DNA of 18,659 bases from JAFGTE01 sp043800105 (GCA_043800105.1 JAZDNJ010000046.1:1-18659), one strand, 5' to 3'. Positions 1 through 6,772 are shown, numbered from the stretch's first letter. The notes: generated by a model from the letters alone, not told the origin. Program-made: numbers and translations.

Positions 1-56
1 TTAGCCGAAGATATTAGATATACTAATAACTGTTTTATATTCTAAACCATTTCTGT

Positions 57-638
57 ATGTACGATGCCACGGATTTTTCTCACTTGCTGAGCATGGAAGG
101 CTTTAGCAATGCTCTTTTAAACAATCATTTCACACTTTATCAGGGTTACGTGAAAAACACGAACATGCTTCTGGAAAATCTGTCTTCCGGTGAGGTCGGC
201 ACGCCTGAATATAATGAAATGAAGCGGCGTTTTGGCTGGGAGTGGAACGGCATGCGTCTGCATGAATTGTATTTCGGAAATCTTAGCAAAGAAAATAAAA
301 AATCTGGAAATGATTCGCCATTGTGTAAAAAGATGACGGACGATTTTGGTTCAATCGAAAACGCCCGTAAGAACTTCACTCAGACAGCCGGCATGCGCGG
401 AATAGGCTGGGTAGTTATGTATTACGACAAAAAAGCCGACCAACTGTACAACGTGTGGATTGACGATCACGCCACCAACCATTTGACCGGATGCGCGCCG
501 TTACTGGTTATGGACATGTGGGAGCACGCTTTTATGATTGACTACGGGCTGAAAAAACCGGACTACATGACAGCATTCATCAAAAACGTGGACTGGGAAG
601 AAGTCGGGAAGCGCTATGAGGCAGCCTGTAAAAACTAA
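57..638 (+). CDS. Fe/Mn superoxide dismutase
   Basis: Iron/manganese superoxide dismutase, converting superoxide to oxygen and hydrogen peroxide in the cytoplasm. At 193 residues it has the usual family length. The expected metal ligands can be placed: H24 in the first helix (NNHFTLYQGYVKN), H69 in LHELYFGNL, and D153 and H157 in DMWEHAF. The family glycine-tryptophan motif appears as GIGW (115-118), and the C-terminal DYGLKKPDY and VDWEEVGKRY match the family's end. Residues near the metal that usually separate Fe from Mn enzymes (here DDHATNH, 136-142) are atypical, so I do not assign the metal. The ATG at 57 is the only ATG after an in-frame TAA at 27. No Shine-Dalgarno is visible; TATACT (19-24) or TATATT (36-41) could be a -10, but any -35 is weak or outside the window. 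The stop lies one base from the convergent tRNA. Confidence 0.95.
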   Translation: MYDATDFSHLLSMEGFSNALLNNHFTLYQGYVKNTNMLLENLSSGEVGTPEYNEMKRRFGWEWNGMRLHELYFGNLSKENKKSGNDSPLCKKMTDDFGSIENARKNFTQTAGMRGIGWVVMYYDKKADQLYNVWIDDHATNHLTGCAPLLVMDMWEHAFMIDYGLKKPDYMTAFIKNVDWEEVGKRYEAACKN

Positions 639-639
639 T

Positions 640-714
640 TGGCAGGCCCAGAAGGATTCGAACCCTCATCAACGGTTTTGGAGACCGGTATGCTAACCAT
701 TGCACTATGGGCCT
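640..714 (-). tRNA. tRNA-Trp (anticodon CCA)
   Basis: Read on the minus strand from 714 to 640 this folds as a cloverleaf. The acceptor stem AGGCCCA/TGGGCCT is fully paired, with discriminator G and an encoded CCA tail. The D arm is GTGC...GCAT, the anticodon loop CTCCAAA gives anticodon CCA after the invariant T33, the variable loop is four bases, and the T arm GAGGG/CCTTC encloses TTCGAAT. The anticodon stem has one C-T mismatch at its outer pair (27-43); otherwise it is canonical. It lies 8 bases downstream of the small cysteine-rich ORF on the same strand and 1 base from the end of the convergent superoxide dismutase gene. Confidence 0.95.
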
Positions 715-722
715 AAATTTTT

Positions 723-803
723 TTATCCACATCCGCAGCCGCCCTTCTTGCCTCCGTCTTTTTTACAGCTACCACAACTTCCGCCACATTTACATTCACC
801 CAT
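723..803 (-). CDS. 26-residue Cys/Gly/Lys-rich mini-protein, metallothionein-like
   Basis: A short minus-strand frame, ATG at 803-801 and TAA at 725-723, encoding 26 residues. It begins MGECKCGGSCGSC and ends GGCGCG, with six cysteines at positions 4, 6, 10, 13, 23 and 25. They are arranged as C-x-C-x3-C-x2-C, then a Lys/Gly spacer, then C-x-C. Almost everything else is Gly, Lys or Ser. This is the pattern of a small metal-binding protein of metallothionein type; binding Zn, Cu or Cd is an inference, and I cannot name a family. No Shine-Dalgarno is present, as for other genes here. It follows pyrK by 30 bases on the same strand and precedes tRNA-Trp by 8 bases, so co-transcription is possible. 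The alternative is that the segment is only the tRNA's upstream region, but such regular cysteine spacing is unlikely by chance. Confidence 0.62.
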   Translation of the reverse strand: MGECKCGGSCGSCKKDGGKKGGCGCG

Positions 804-833
804 AATAATAAAAGATTAAAAAGTAAGTTTACT

Positions 834-1634
834 TTATTTTATCACAAGGCCGGACTGGTTTCTGGAGTACTTACCGAATTCGGGATGTTCCAGGGCCAGT
901 TTGCCGCTGATTACCGGGCCGTCTTTGCATAGACGGATACCGGAATCGTCCATACAGCACTGGCCGCAGATTCCGAAACCGCACTTCATGTAGCGTTCTA
1001 AACTAACCTGACAGTCTACGTCGTATTCATTTGCCAGCTGAGCCACCCTGACCATCATGCCCTCCGGGCCGCAAGTACAGACGCAGGTTTTTTCGCTTTT
1101 TTTCAGTTTTTTCAGTTCTTTTTCGAGAATTTCGGTACAGTAACCTTTATATCCTTCTGACCCGTCGTCGGTGGCCTGATGGAGATCAACTTTGAGTTTA
1201 TCGAAAAAGTCTTTATAAAGCAGATAATCTTTGCCGCGGGCGCCCTGGATCATGGTGAACCTTTTGCCGGATTCAGTCGCGCGCTGAGCCAGATTGAGCA
1301 TGGGTGGAGTTCCGCAGCCGCCCCCAACGCCAATAATATAGTCGTAACCGGCGAATTCGAAATTGGTGCCGTAAGGCCCGCGGATCCCCAGCCTGTCACA
1401 CACCTTTATTTGCTCGTGAATGGCATGGGTGCAGTCTCCGGCATCCGCGATGCCAAGGTGGAATTCCGTTTCTGTCTGCCAGCCGATGGACATAGGCACT
1501 TCATCGACTCCCGGCAGCCAGACCATGACAAACTGACCGGGTTTGGCGCAAAGGTTGTGCTTAAAAATATATGTTTTCAGGTTAGGGGCATCCTGGCGGA
1601 TAGCGCTGACTTTTAGGACGAGTGGCATAGACAT
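834..1634 (-). CDS. pyrK: Dihydroorotate dehydrogenase electron transfer subunit PyrK
   Basis: FAD and [2Fe-2S] subunit that passes electrons from the PyrD flavin to NAD+ in class 1B dihydroorotate dehydrogenase (de novo UMP synthesis, cytoplasm). Residues 1-95 form a ferredoxin-reductase-like FAD domain with PGQFVMVWLPG (32-42) and RGPYGTNF (85-92). The NAD-binding part has GVGGGCGTPPM (102-112) and TCGPEGMM (187-194). The C-terminal cluster ligands are C218, C223, C226 and C236 (C-x4-C-x2-C-x9-C). The usual RPxSI flavin motif reads EVPMSIG, a form I associate with archaeal-type PyrK. The start is M1 (1634) or M3 (1628); neither has a Shine-Dalgarno. It lies 11 bases after pyrD, clearly the same operon. 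Confidence 0.95.
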   Translation of the reverse strand: MSMPLVLKVSAIRQDAPNLKTYIFKHNLCAKPGQFVMVWLPGVDEVPMSIGWQTETEFHLGIADAGDCTHAIHEQIKVCDRLGIRGPYGTNFEFAGYDYIIGVGGGCGTPPMLNLAQRATESGKRFTMIQGARGKDYLLYKDFFDKLKVDLHQATDDGSEGYKGYCTEILEKELKKLKKSEKTCVCTCGPEGMMVRVAQLANEYDVDCQVSLERYMKCGFGICGQCCMDDSGIRLCKDGPVISGKLALEHPEFGKYSRNQSGLVIK

Positions 1635-1645
1635 TTTCTGAATGG

Positions 1646-2566
1646 TTAGTTTTTATGAGCGAGGCCGACGAGTTCGCTGATGTCTGTGAATCCTTCTTCT
1701 TTCATAAATTCCTGAATCTTTTCATTGAGCATATCGAAGCAGGCAAGGTCGTAACTGACGATGGCCGAGCCGATACCGAGCAAAGAACCACCCGCCATGA
1801 GCATGGCGATGGCGTCGTTTCCTTTTATGATGCCGCCGGTAGCGATGATGGGGATTTTGACGGCTTTGTACACATCGTAAACACAGCGAAGCGCGATTGG
1901 AAAGAGAGCCTGACCGGAAACCCCTCCGACTTTGTTGGCCAGAATGGGACGGCGCATTCTGATGTCGATGAGCATTCCCGGGCCCATGGTGTTAACGGCG
2001 GTAATGGCATCAGCGCCTGCTTCCTCGGCCTGTTTGGCAATAAGAGCGATGTTTGGAACGTTGGGGGAAAGTTTGACGGAAATCGGTTTTTTTACTACTT
2101 TTCGGATTGACTTGGTAGCCCTGGCCGTAAGCTGAGAATCACAGGCAATTGGCCGGCCCATCTCGTCATCTACGTTGGGGCAGGAGAAGTTCAGTTCCAG
2201 CATGTCTACCGGATATTCCTGCATAATGCGGGCGACTTCAACCAGTTCATCGATATTTTTGCCTCCGATACTGCCGATTATGGGATTTTCAGGGGCCAGA
2301 TCGCGGTATTTTTCGAATTCATGGCGGGCGTTTTTTATGCCTTCACCGCAAAGCCCGACCGCGTTGATCAGGCCGCCCGGAAAAGTGAGAACGGTCGGAT
2401 TGGGATGTCCGGGGCGTTCGTCCATAAATAAGGTTTTGCCGGTAACGCCGCCCGCGCCATTACGGACGCAGTTGGCTAAACTGGCTCCCGTAACGCCTAA
2501 ATAGCCCGAAGCCACGACAGTTGGATTCGGGAAATTGATGCCGCAGAAGTTAACATTCAGGTTCAT
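1646..2566 (-). CDS. pyrD: Dihydroorotate dehydrogenase, class 1B catalytic subunit
   Basis: FMN enzyme oxidising dihydroorotate to orotate; with PyrK it uses NAD+. From the ATG at 2566 it is 306 residues, the family length. It begins MNLNVNFCGINFPNPTVVAS, as class 1 enzymes do. The signature NFSCPN has the catalytic base C129, which marks class 1 (class 2 uses Ser). FMN phosphate-binding glycines are in ATGGI and LLGIGSAI near the end. The frame is open 36 codons further upstream to 2674, but that part runs inside hepT and has no family similarity, so I use 2566. A possible private promoter (2589-2618) sits at the end of hepT. The gene lies 29 bases after hepT and 11 before pyrK. Confidence 0.95.
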   Translation of the reverse strand: MNLNVNFCGINFPNPTVVASGYLGVTGASLANCVRNGAGGVTGKTLFMDERPGHPNPTVLTFPGGLINAVGLCGEGIKNARHEFEKYRDLAPENPIIGSIGGKNIDELVEVARIMQEYPVDMLELNFSCPNVDDEMGRPIACDSQLTARATKSIRKVVKKPISVKLSPNVPNIALIAKQAEEAGADAITAVNTMGPGMLIDIRMRRPILANKVGGVSGQALFPIALRCVYDVYKAVKIPIIATGGIIKGNDAIAMLMAGGSLLGIGSAIVSYDLACFDMLNEKIQEFMKEEGFTDISELVGLAHKN

Positions 2567-2588
2567 AAGTGGATGAATTACTGAAAGA

Positions 2589-2618
2589 AGTATAGCTATT
2601 TCCTCTTTAGTTCGGCAA
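2589..2618 (-). promoter_or_regulatory. Possible pyrDK promoter inside the 3' end of hepT
   Basis: On the minus strand TTGCCG (2618-2613) and TATACT (2594-2589) are separated by 18 bases. The -10 ends 22 bases before the pyrD ATG, giving a predicted leader of about 16 nucleotides. The -35 matches the consensus at four of six positions. If real, pyrDK need not depend on transcription through the toxin-antitoxin genes. Confidence 0.4.
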
Positions 2619-2943
2619 TGATTTTCTGAATTTGCTTTTTGAGCGCGGGAATATCCTTCTTCACAATGCCCCATACGTCTTCCAGATATATTCCGTGATA
2701 TCGGTGGATAAGTATATCTCTCATACCCGCCATCTTGCGCCAGGGAACTTCAGGATAATCATTTTTGAGTTTAAGAGAAATATTCCTGGTCGCTTCTCCG
2801 ATGATTTCCAGCCTTCGTATCACGGAATCCTGAAGCTGAATGCTAGTGCTGAAATCAGATTCTTTGATTCCGTGGGTATACTCACCCAATAATCGGCAAC
2901 ATTCCAGGATATCGGCCAGAAATAGAATGACGTCTCTTGTCAT
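2596..2943 (-). CDS. hepT: HepT-like HEPN toxin (DUF86 family RNase)
   Basis: Toxin of a HEPN/MNT toxin-antitoxin pair: a small all-helical RNase. At 115 residues it has the usual HepT length. The active-site motif R-x4-H-x-Y is intact as R75, H80 and Y82 (RDILIHRYHG), and the family segment QDSVIRRLEIIGEA (38-51) is present. In characterised HepT/MntA systems the partner nucleotidyltransferase adds AMP units to the Tyr of this motif and silences the RNase; the Tyr is present here. Its ATG overlaps the TGA of the upstream antitoxin gene in an ATGA, which indicates translational coupling. It lies 29 bases before pyrD on the same strand. Target RNA and activity are not visible from sequence. 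Confidence 0.9.
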   Translation of the reverse strand: MTRDVILFLADILECCRLLGEYTHGIKESDFSTSIQLQDSVIRRLEIIGEATRNISLKLKNDYPEVPWRKMAGMRDILIHRYHGIYLEDVWGIVKKDIPALKKQIQKIIAELKRK

Positions 2944-3371
2944 AAAATAGGAACTGATTCATTAAGGATTCTGTCTTTTAGCATAGGATGAATCGTGGCA
3001 AACTGACCAAGATCAACTTTGATCCCAAGCGCGTCTTCGAGTTCAAGCTTAAGTCCGATAAAATCAAGCAAACTTTTGCGTCGCGAATACTCCACCAATA
3101 AATCCAGATCACTGCTTTCGCGACGTTGTCCGCGCACCGTAGACCCAAATATGGCGGCTTTTTTAACACCGTGTTCCATTAAAATGGGAAGAATAATTTT
3201 TTTGTAATCCCGGATGAAGTTTTCCTGAAGGGTGGCGCGGTCAATGATGTAGTTACGCCCCACTTTTACGGCTTTAATGCGGCCATCTTTAATCATGTTG
3301 AAAACGGTGACAGGAGTCACTTTTAATATTCCGGCCGCCTGAGTTGTGGAAATATAATTATTCATCACCAT
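2940..3371 (-). CDS. mntA: MntA-like nucleotidyltransferase antitoxin with N-terminal helix-turn-helix
   Basis: Two-domain protein of 143 residues. Residues about 5-52 are an excisionase/MerR-like winged helix-turn-helix (YISTTQAAGILKVTPVTVF, then KVGRNYIIDRATL), predicted to bind DNA. Residues about 57-143 are a minimal nucleotidyltransferase with G76-S77, then ten residues, then D88-x-D90 (FGSTVRG...SSDLDLLV) and a third acidic residue D120 (IKVDLGQF), so the catalytic site looks complete. In known pairs MntA neutralises HepT by AMPylation; canonical MntA antitoxins are just the nucleotidyltransferase domain, so the fused HTH suggests autoregulation by the same protein. Start M1 (3371) or M3 (3365). 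The gene overlaps hepT by four bases. A 14-bp palindrome lies 33 bases upstream. Confidence 0.88.
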   Translation of the reverse strand: MVMNNYISTTQAAGILKVTPVTVFNMIKDGRIKAVKVGRNYIIDRATLQENFIRDYKKIILPILMEHGVKKAAIFGSTVRGQRRESSDLDLLVEYSRRKSLLDFIGLKLELEDALGIKVDLGQFATIHPMLKDRILNESVPIL

Positions 3372-3403
3372 TATTTTAACATATATAAAGATAAAAATAA
3401 AGC

Positions 3404-3417
3404 TTAATATATATTAA
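3404..3417. promoter_or_regulatory. 14-bp palindrome, possible operator for the toxin-antitoxin operon
   Basis: TTAATATATATTAA is a perfect palindrome in the AT-rich divergent region between mntA and the lipoprotein gene. It contains TATATT on the minus strand, which could be a -10 for mntA. The first gene of that operon encodes a helix-turn-helix protein, so an autorepressor site here is plausible. AT-only palindromes also arise by chance in such sequence. Confidence 0.3.
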
Positions 3418-3462
3418 ATTTATTGGCCTGCCTGCTGACCATAATTACCCGCCGGAATCTTA

Positions 3463-3490
3463 TTGACAAATTTTGTAATTATAGTAAAAT
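3463..3490 (+). promoter_or_regulatory. Sigma70-type promoter of the 3521 lipoprotein gene
   Basis: A perfect TTGACA (3463-3468) is followed after 16 bases by TAAAAT (3485-3490), five of six matches to TATAAT. The predicted start of transcription is near 3497, leaving a leader of about 24 nucleotides with no Shine-Dalgarno. Confidence 0.72.
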
Positions 3491-3520
3491 ATAAACCTTG
3501 AATTATCTACCCCTATCAGA

Positions 3521-4534
3521 ATGAAAATGCGCCAAACTTCTGAATCATCGGAATTACAACGGCATTCCCGGCTCAGATCGGCCCGGAGTAAAGTTGCCGC
3601 GCTTTCACTTGGCCTGCTTTCGTTATCGGGCTGTAAAGTCTGCCTGAGCTTTAATACCGACACCGCCGAAGGGAAGACTGAAATCGCCAAAGAAGCGGCC
3701 AGACGCGCGGCAGTTGATGAAAGCGGCACCAGAATAATCCATATTCCTGAGGCCAGCGCTTCGGTTATTCTGGACAGGTCTGAAGTGGAGGGGTGCCGGA
3801 GCAAAATTACCGCCCTTCTTGATATATCGTTTATTTCACCAATGCGTCAGCCAAATGGCGATGAACTGAAGAAATACGAACTTCAGGAATATGAACTTTC
3901 TAAAGATGACCACCCCTGGACTAAACTTGTCGCTGGCCCTGACGGAAACATCGGACTTAAATTGAAGGGGGACGCCCTCGCGCTGGAGTTTAAGTGCAGT
4001 AAAGCTACCGGAGTGCACGAGTCCGTCTACTGCACGGGCGGAGAAACCGACCCCGAAGGGCTGGATAAAAAGATTGCCGCCGCCGTAACAAAAGCAAAAG
4101 AAGCTAAGGAGGCGGAAGAAAGGAAAGAGGAGGAAAGTTTAGCCAAAGAAGCCGTAGCCAAGGAGGCTGTCGCTAAAAAAACTGCTTCCGCGGCCAGCCC
4201 CGCAAAACCCAAAACCACCCCTAAGGAAACTGTGCCTACTGTCTTTCCTGAAGAAATTTCAGTTAGTCCGGAAATCGCTGAAAAACTTAAACAGTTGGAA
4301 CCTGCCCTTGTGACACAGTTAGTCAGCAATTTTGAATATCTAAAGTCACTGGCCCGTGAATTAGCTGGGGAAAAATGGAAAATGGCAATTGAAAAGATAC
4401 TTTCCGAAATTGATAAAAATGCCCAATTTGGCAATATTCATAGATTAAATATTATTTATCCGCTGAAATATCTTTTGGCTCAGCACCCTGATAAGATTAC
4501 CGAAGTCGCCAACAAATTGAGTGTTAAGCTCTAA
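3521..4534 (+). CDS. Predicted lipoprotein with Ala/Glu/Lys-rich linker
   Basis: A 337-residue protein I do not recognise. The N-terminus is a long, basic, Ser/Arg-rich n-region (about 24 residues), a short hydrophobic stretch VAALSLGLLSLSG and a lipobox ending at C38, so it should be lipid-anchored outside the membrane. Residues about 40-185 form a probable compact domain with several cysteines (C41, and others near CRSK, FKCSK and YCTGG). Residues about 190-250 are low complexity: repeated AKEAVAK units then a Pro/Thr/Lys-rich spacer. The last 85 residues look like a helical bundle (LEPALVTQLVSNFEYLKSLA onward). It has its own strong promoter. Its last four bases overlap the convergent malic enzyme stop codon. 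No function can be assigned. Confidence 0.85.
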   Translation: MKMRQTSESSELQRHSRLRSARSKVAALSLGLLSLSGCKVCLSFNTDTAEGKTEIAKEAARRAAVDESGTRIIHIPEASASVILDRSEVEGCRSKITALLDISFISPMRQPNGDELKKYELQEYELSKDDHPWTKLVAGPDGNIGLKLKGDALALEFKCSKATGVHESVYCTGGETDPEGLDKKIAAAVTKAKEAKEAEERKEEESLAKEAVAKEAVAKKTASAASPAKPKTTPKETVPTVFPEEISVSPEIAEKLKQLEPALVTQLVSNFEYLKSLARELAGEKWKMAIEKILSEIDKNAQFGNIHRLNIIYPLKYLLAQHPDKITEVANKLSVKL

Positions 4535-5703
4535 AGCTTCTTAATCGCTTCAGCCACCGCCATGGCGACGCCCTTATCGAGAGGACTGGGGATAATCTGT
4601 TCGGCTGTTGGGTTTTTTATGTTGGACGCGATGGCTTCGGCGGCGGCGATTTTAATTTTGTCGTCGATTATTCTGATGCCGGCGTCTAAGACACCCCTGA
4701 AGATTCCCGGAAATCCAAGGACGTTGTTGATCTGGTTCGGGAAGTCGGAACGGCCCGTGGCCACAATGGCCGCCCCCGCTTTTTTGGCCAGATCAGGCAT
4801 GATTTCGGGTTCGGGATTGGCCATGGCAAAGACAATGGCATCTTTTGCCATACTTCTTACCATAGCTTCCGTTACCAAATTCGCCTTAGAAACCCCGATA
4901 AACACATCGGCGCCCGCCATGATTTCGGCCAGACCGCCTGTTTTACAGTTGGGGTGATCGGTTCCAAGGTGGCAGGCCACGTTGGTGATATCGGCCAGAT
5001 CCTCTTTAACCGAATTCAGGTTGTCGCGGCTTTTGTAGATAACCCCCTGACTGTCAGCAAGAAGAACATGCTCGGGATTTACGCCGTAAGTGATAAGTAA
5101 TTTGGTAACAGCCACACCCGCGGCACCCACCCCACTGACTACCACGCGGACATTTTCGAACTTTCGGTTTGTCAGCCTGAGCGCGTTGATCAGGCCGGCT
5201 AAAACAACGACCGCAGTGCCGTGCTGGTCATCGTGAAAGACCGGAATATCGAGGGATTCGATAAGCCGTTTTTCGATTTCGAAACAGCGGGGCGCCGAAA
5301 TATCTTCCAGATTGATGCCCCCAAAACCGGTGGCTATGCGCTGAACCGTTTCCACAATTTCGTCCGTGTCCTGGGTGGCAAGGCAGATCGGAAAAGCGTC
5401 CACACCCGCGAATTCCTTAAACAAAATCGCCTTTCCTTCCATTACGGGCAGGCCGGCGGCGGCGCCAATGTTGCCCAAACCCAAAACCGCCGAGCCATCG
5501 GTAACAATCGCCACCATGTTTCCTTTACTCGTATACTTGTAAACGTCTTGCGGGTTTTTATGGATCTGACGGCAGGGTTCGGCCACCCCCGGCGTGTAAG
5601 CCAGACTCAGGTCGTCTTTGGTTTTTATGGGAACTTTTGAAACAACCTCGATTTTTCCTCGATGGTCGGAGTGCAGCTTTATGGATTCCCGGTAGTAGTC
5701 CAT
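4531..5703 (-). CDS. NAD(P)-dependent malic enzyme
   Basis: Oxidative decarboxylation of malate to pyruvate with NAD(P)+ reduction, cytoplasmic. From the ATG at 5703 it is 390 residues, the short bacterial form without the phosphotransacetylase-like extension. Visible motifs are the catalytic Tyr in AYTPGVAEPC (Y36), the catalytic Lys in MEGKAILFK (K91), metal ligands in NLEDI (E133, D134) and FHDDQHGTA (D158/D159), and the nucleotide-binding GVGAAG (191-196). A GTG two codons upstream (5709) is possible, but MDYYRESIKLH is the typical family start. It is divergent from the 5777 gene with 73 bases between them. Its stop overlaps the convergent lipoprotein stop. Cofactor choice cannot be read with certainty, so I give no maeA or maeB symbol. 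Confidence 0.95.
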   Translation of the reverse strand: MDYYRESIKLHSDHRGKIEVVSKVPIKTKDDLSLAYTPGVAEPCRQIHKNPQDVYKYTSKGNMVAIVTDGSAVLGLGNIGAAAGLPVMEGKAILFKEFAGVDAFPICLATQDTDEIVETVQRIATGFGGINLEDISAPRCFEIEKRLIESLDIPVFHDDQHGTAVVVLAGLINALRLTNRKFENVRVVVSGVGAAGVAVTKLLITYGVNPEHVLLADSQGVIYKSRDNLNSVKEDLADITNVACHLGTDHPNCKTGGLAEIMAGADVFIGVSKANLVTEAMVRSMAKDAIVFAMANPEPEIMPDLAKKAGAAIVATGRSDFPNQINNVLGFPGIFRGVLDAGIRIIDDKIKIAAAEAIASNIKNPTAEQIIPSPLDKGVAMAVAEAIKKL

Positions 5704-5739
5704 GCACACAATTTAACATGACATTGAGGTCGTGGCATA

Positions 5740-5768
5740 TTGATTTTGGTGTTAAAAAATGCTATAAT
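5740..5768 (+). promoter_or_regulatory. Promoter placing the start codon of the 5777 gene at the transcript end
   Basis: TTGATT (5740-5745), a 17-base spacer and a perfect TATAAT (5763-5768). The ATG of the next gene is at 5777, only 8 bases after the -10. The predicted transcription start (about 5775) would give a leaderless or near-leaderless mRNA. Confidence 0.65.
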
Positions 5769-5776
5769 TATATGAT

Positions 5777-6085
5777 ATGAAAAGTAAACCCCGCATATCA
5801 TCGGGGACAAAAGACATCGTTTCAGAATGGGACGGCAGGGATTTTGTGAGCCGGCTTTACCTGATAATGAACAATCTTGAACTGTTCTGGGCCATGGAGC
5901 TTATTACCCGAAGCGAGATTGAGATGCTGCTGGGCATGCCGGAGGCGGACCGGGAATATATTGTCGGCCGCGAAGATCACCCCTTTCTCACCAGTATTGA
6001 TCTGAAAAAGACCCTTGCCGCCCAAATTCACCGCGATAAATTAGAGGCCGCCTTACGGGCGGTTTTTAAGTTCCCGGCACTTTGA
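5777..6085 (+). CDS. Small helical protein of unknown function
   Basis: A 102-residue soluble, charged and probably mostly helical protein; I recognise no family. It begins MKSKPRISSGTKDIVSEWDG and includes an amphipathic stretch FVSRLYLIMNNLELFWAMEL (23-42), an Asp/Glu-rich middle and a Lys/Arg-rich last third. There is no signal peptide, membrane segment or cysteine motif. Support for it being real is the near-consensus promoter placed just before the ATG, normal codon use, and tight fit between its two neighbours. It ends in TGA just before a second promoter. The ATG is probably at the very 5' end of the mRNA. Confidence 0.7.
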   Translation: MKSKPRISSGTKDIVSEWDGRDFVSRLYLIMNNLELFWAMELITRSEIEMLLGMPEADREYIVGREDHPFLTSIDLKKTLAAQIHRDKLEAALRAVFKFPAL

Positions 6086-6086
6086 G

Positions 6087-6114
6087 TTGACGAAACCTAA
6101 ATATACTATATAAT
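6087..6114 (+). promoter_or_regulatory. Promoter of the 6137 lipoprotein gene
   Basis: TTGACG (6087-6092) and TATAAT (6109-6114) are separated by 16 bases. The predicted leader is about 16 nucleotides. The -35 starts two bases after the stop codon of the upstream gene, so the two genes look independently transcribed. Confidence 0.65.
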
Positions 6115-6136
6115 GACATCCATTAATTGAAGTAAG

Positions 6137-6772
6137 ATGTCTGATGTTTTTGATGATCGTGAAATAGTCGACAGAGTTATATCTGTGCCCGACACGCTTC
6201 AATCTGCCGTGGAGCCGAGGCCCGTTCGATTTGCCGTACTGGCGGCTCTGCTTTCCGCGGGCTGTGCTTCTCAGGCGGTTCAAAGAGACATAAGGGCAAC
6301 GGAACCGACTCAGACAACGGCTGTGCCCCCGCAATGGCCGGTTGCTGAATCTAAAGTTCCTATCGGTTCTATGGTAATTACGAGGCCTGAGCCTAAAAAT
6401 GAACCCTGGCCCGATGTTCCTTCCATTTGTGTATTTACCGGAGTTGTTTTGATGCATGATCAGTTTTCTGATCCGTCTAAAATTTTGTTAGAAAATAAGT
6501 GTTTACAGGAAAGGGGTGAGGATTCGAATATCTATGAAGGGAGGCATAAATGGGTGGAATCCGATTCACAGGGGCACTATGAAATCCCCTTTTTCAACGC
6601 GCACCTTGAAACAAAACCGGGGTGTTTTATGTGGCAAAAAAAGGGCTCCTGCCTGACCTTTGTGACAGATCAGCAGGGAAACCCGATTCGTGAGGAGCTT
6701 AAACCTGGCAACAAACCCGGCACGTTTACCTTTTATGCCCCATTGGAGGCTTACGGTATACAACCTTGGTGA
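6137..6772 (+). CDS. Predicted lipoprotein, unknown function
   Basis: 211 residues. The N-terminus is an unusually long acidic n-region (about 30 residues), then VRFAVLAALLSAGC with the lipobox cysteine at C43, followed by a Thr/Pro-rich spacer. A GTG at 6209 would give a conventional short signal peptide (residue 25 onward), but the promoter spacing favours the ATG at 6137. The mature part has cysteines in SICVFTG, NKCLQERG, PGCFMW and GSCLTF that could form disulfides. The segment SDSQGHYEIPF followed by short beta-like strands and FTFYAPLEAYG is reminiscent of a small transthyretin/carboxypeptidase-regulatory-like beta domain; that resemblance is weak. Together with the 3521 gene it is the second lipoprotein here with a long n-region. 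Confidence 0.75.
   Translation: MSDVFDDREIVDRVISVPDTLQSAVEPRPVRFAVLAALLSAGCASQAVQRDIRATEPTQTTAVPPQWPVAESKVPIGSMVITRPEPKNEPWPDVPSICVFTGVVLMHDQFSDPSKILLENKCLQERGEDSNIYEGRHKWVESDSQGHYEIPFFNAHLETKPGCFMWQKKGSCLTFVTDQQGNPIREELKPGNKPGTFTFYAPLEAYGIQPW

Noticed and set aside
820..835. AT-rich dyad AAAGTAA/TTACTTT at the end of pyrK as a terminator
   Set aside because: Stem of seven A/T-dominated pairs with a two-base loop, too weak; more likely chance in AT-rich sequence.
1179..1616. 145-codon plus-strand frame opposite pyrK
   Set aside because: It is the antisense shadow of a clearly recognised pyrK; no family features, and the composition follows the opposite strand.
2567..2674. 36-codon N-terminal extension of pyrD
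   Set aside because: It lies inside hepT, has no class 1B similarity, and the ATG at 2566 gives the normal family start.
4081..4250. Tandem DNA repeat in the lipoprotein linker
   Set aside because: Protein-level AKEAVAK similarity only; the codons differ, so it is ordinary low-complexity linker sequence rather than a recent repeat.
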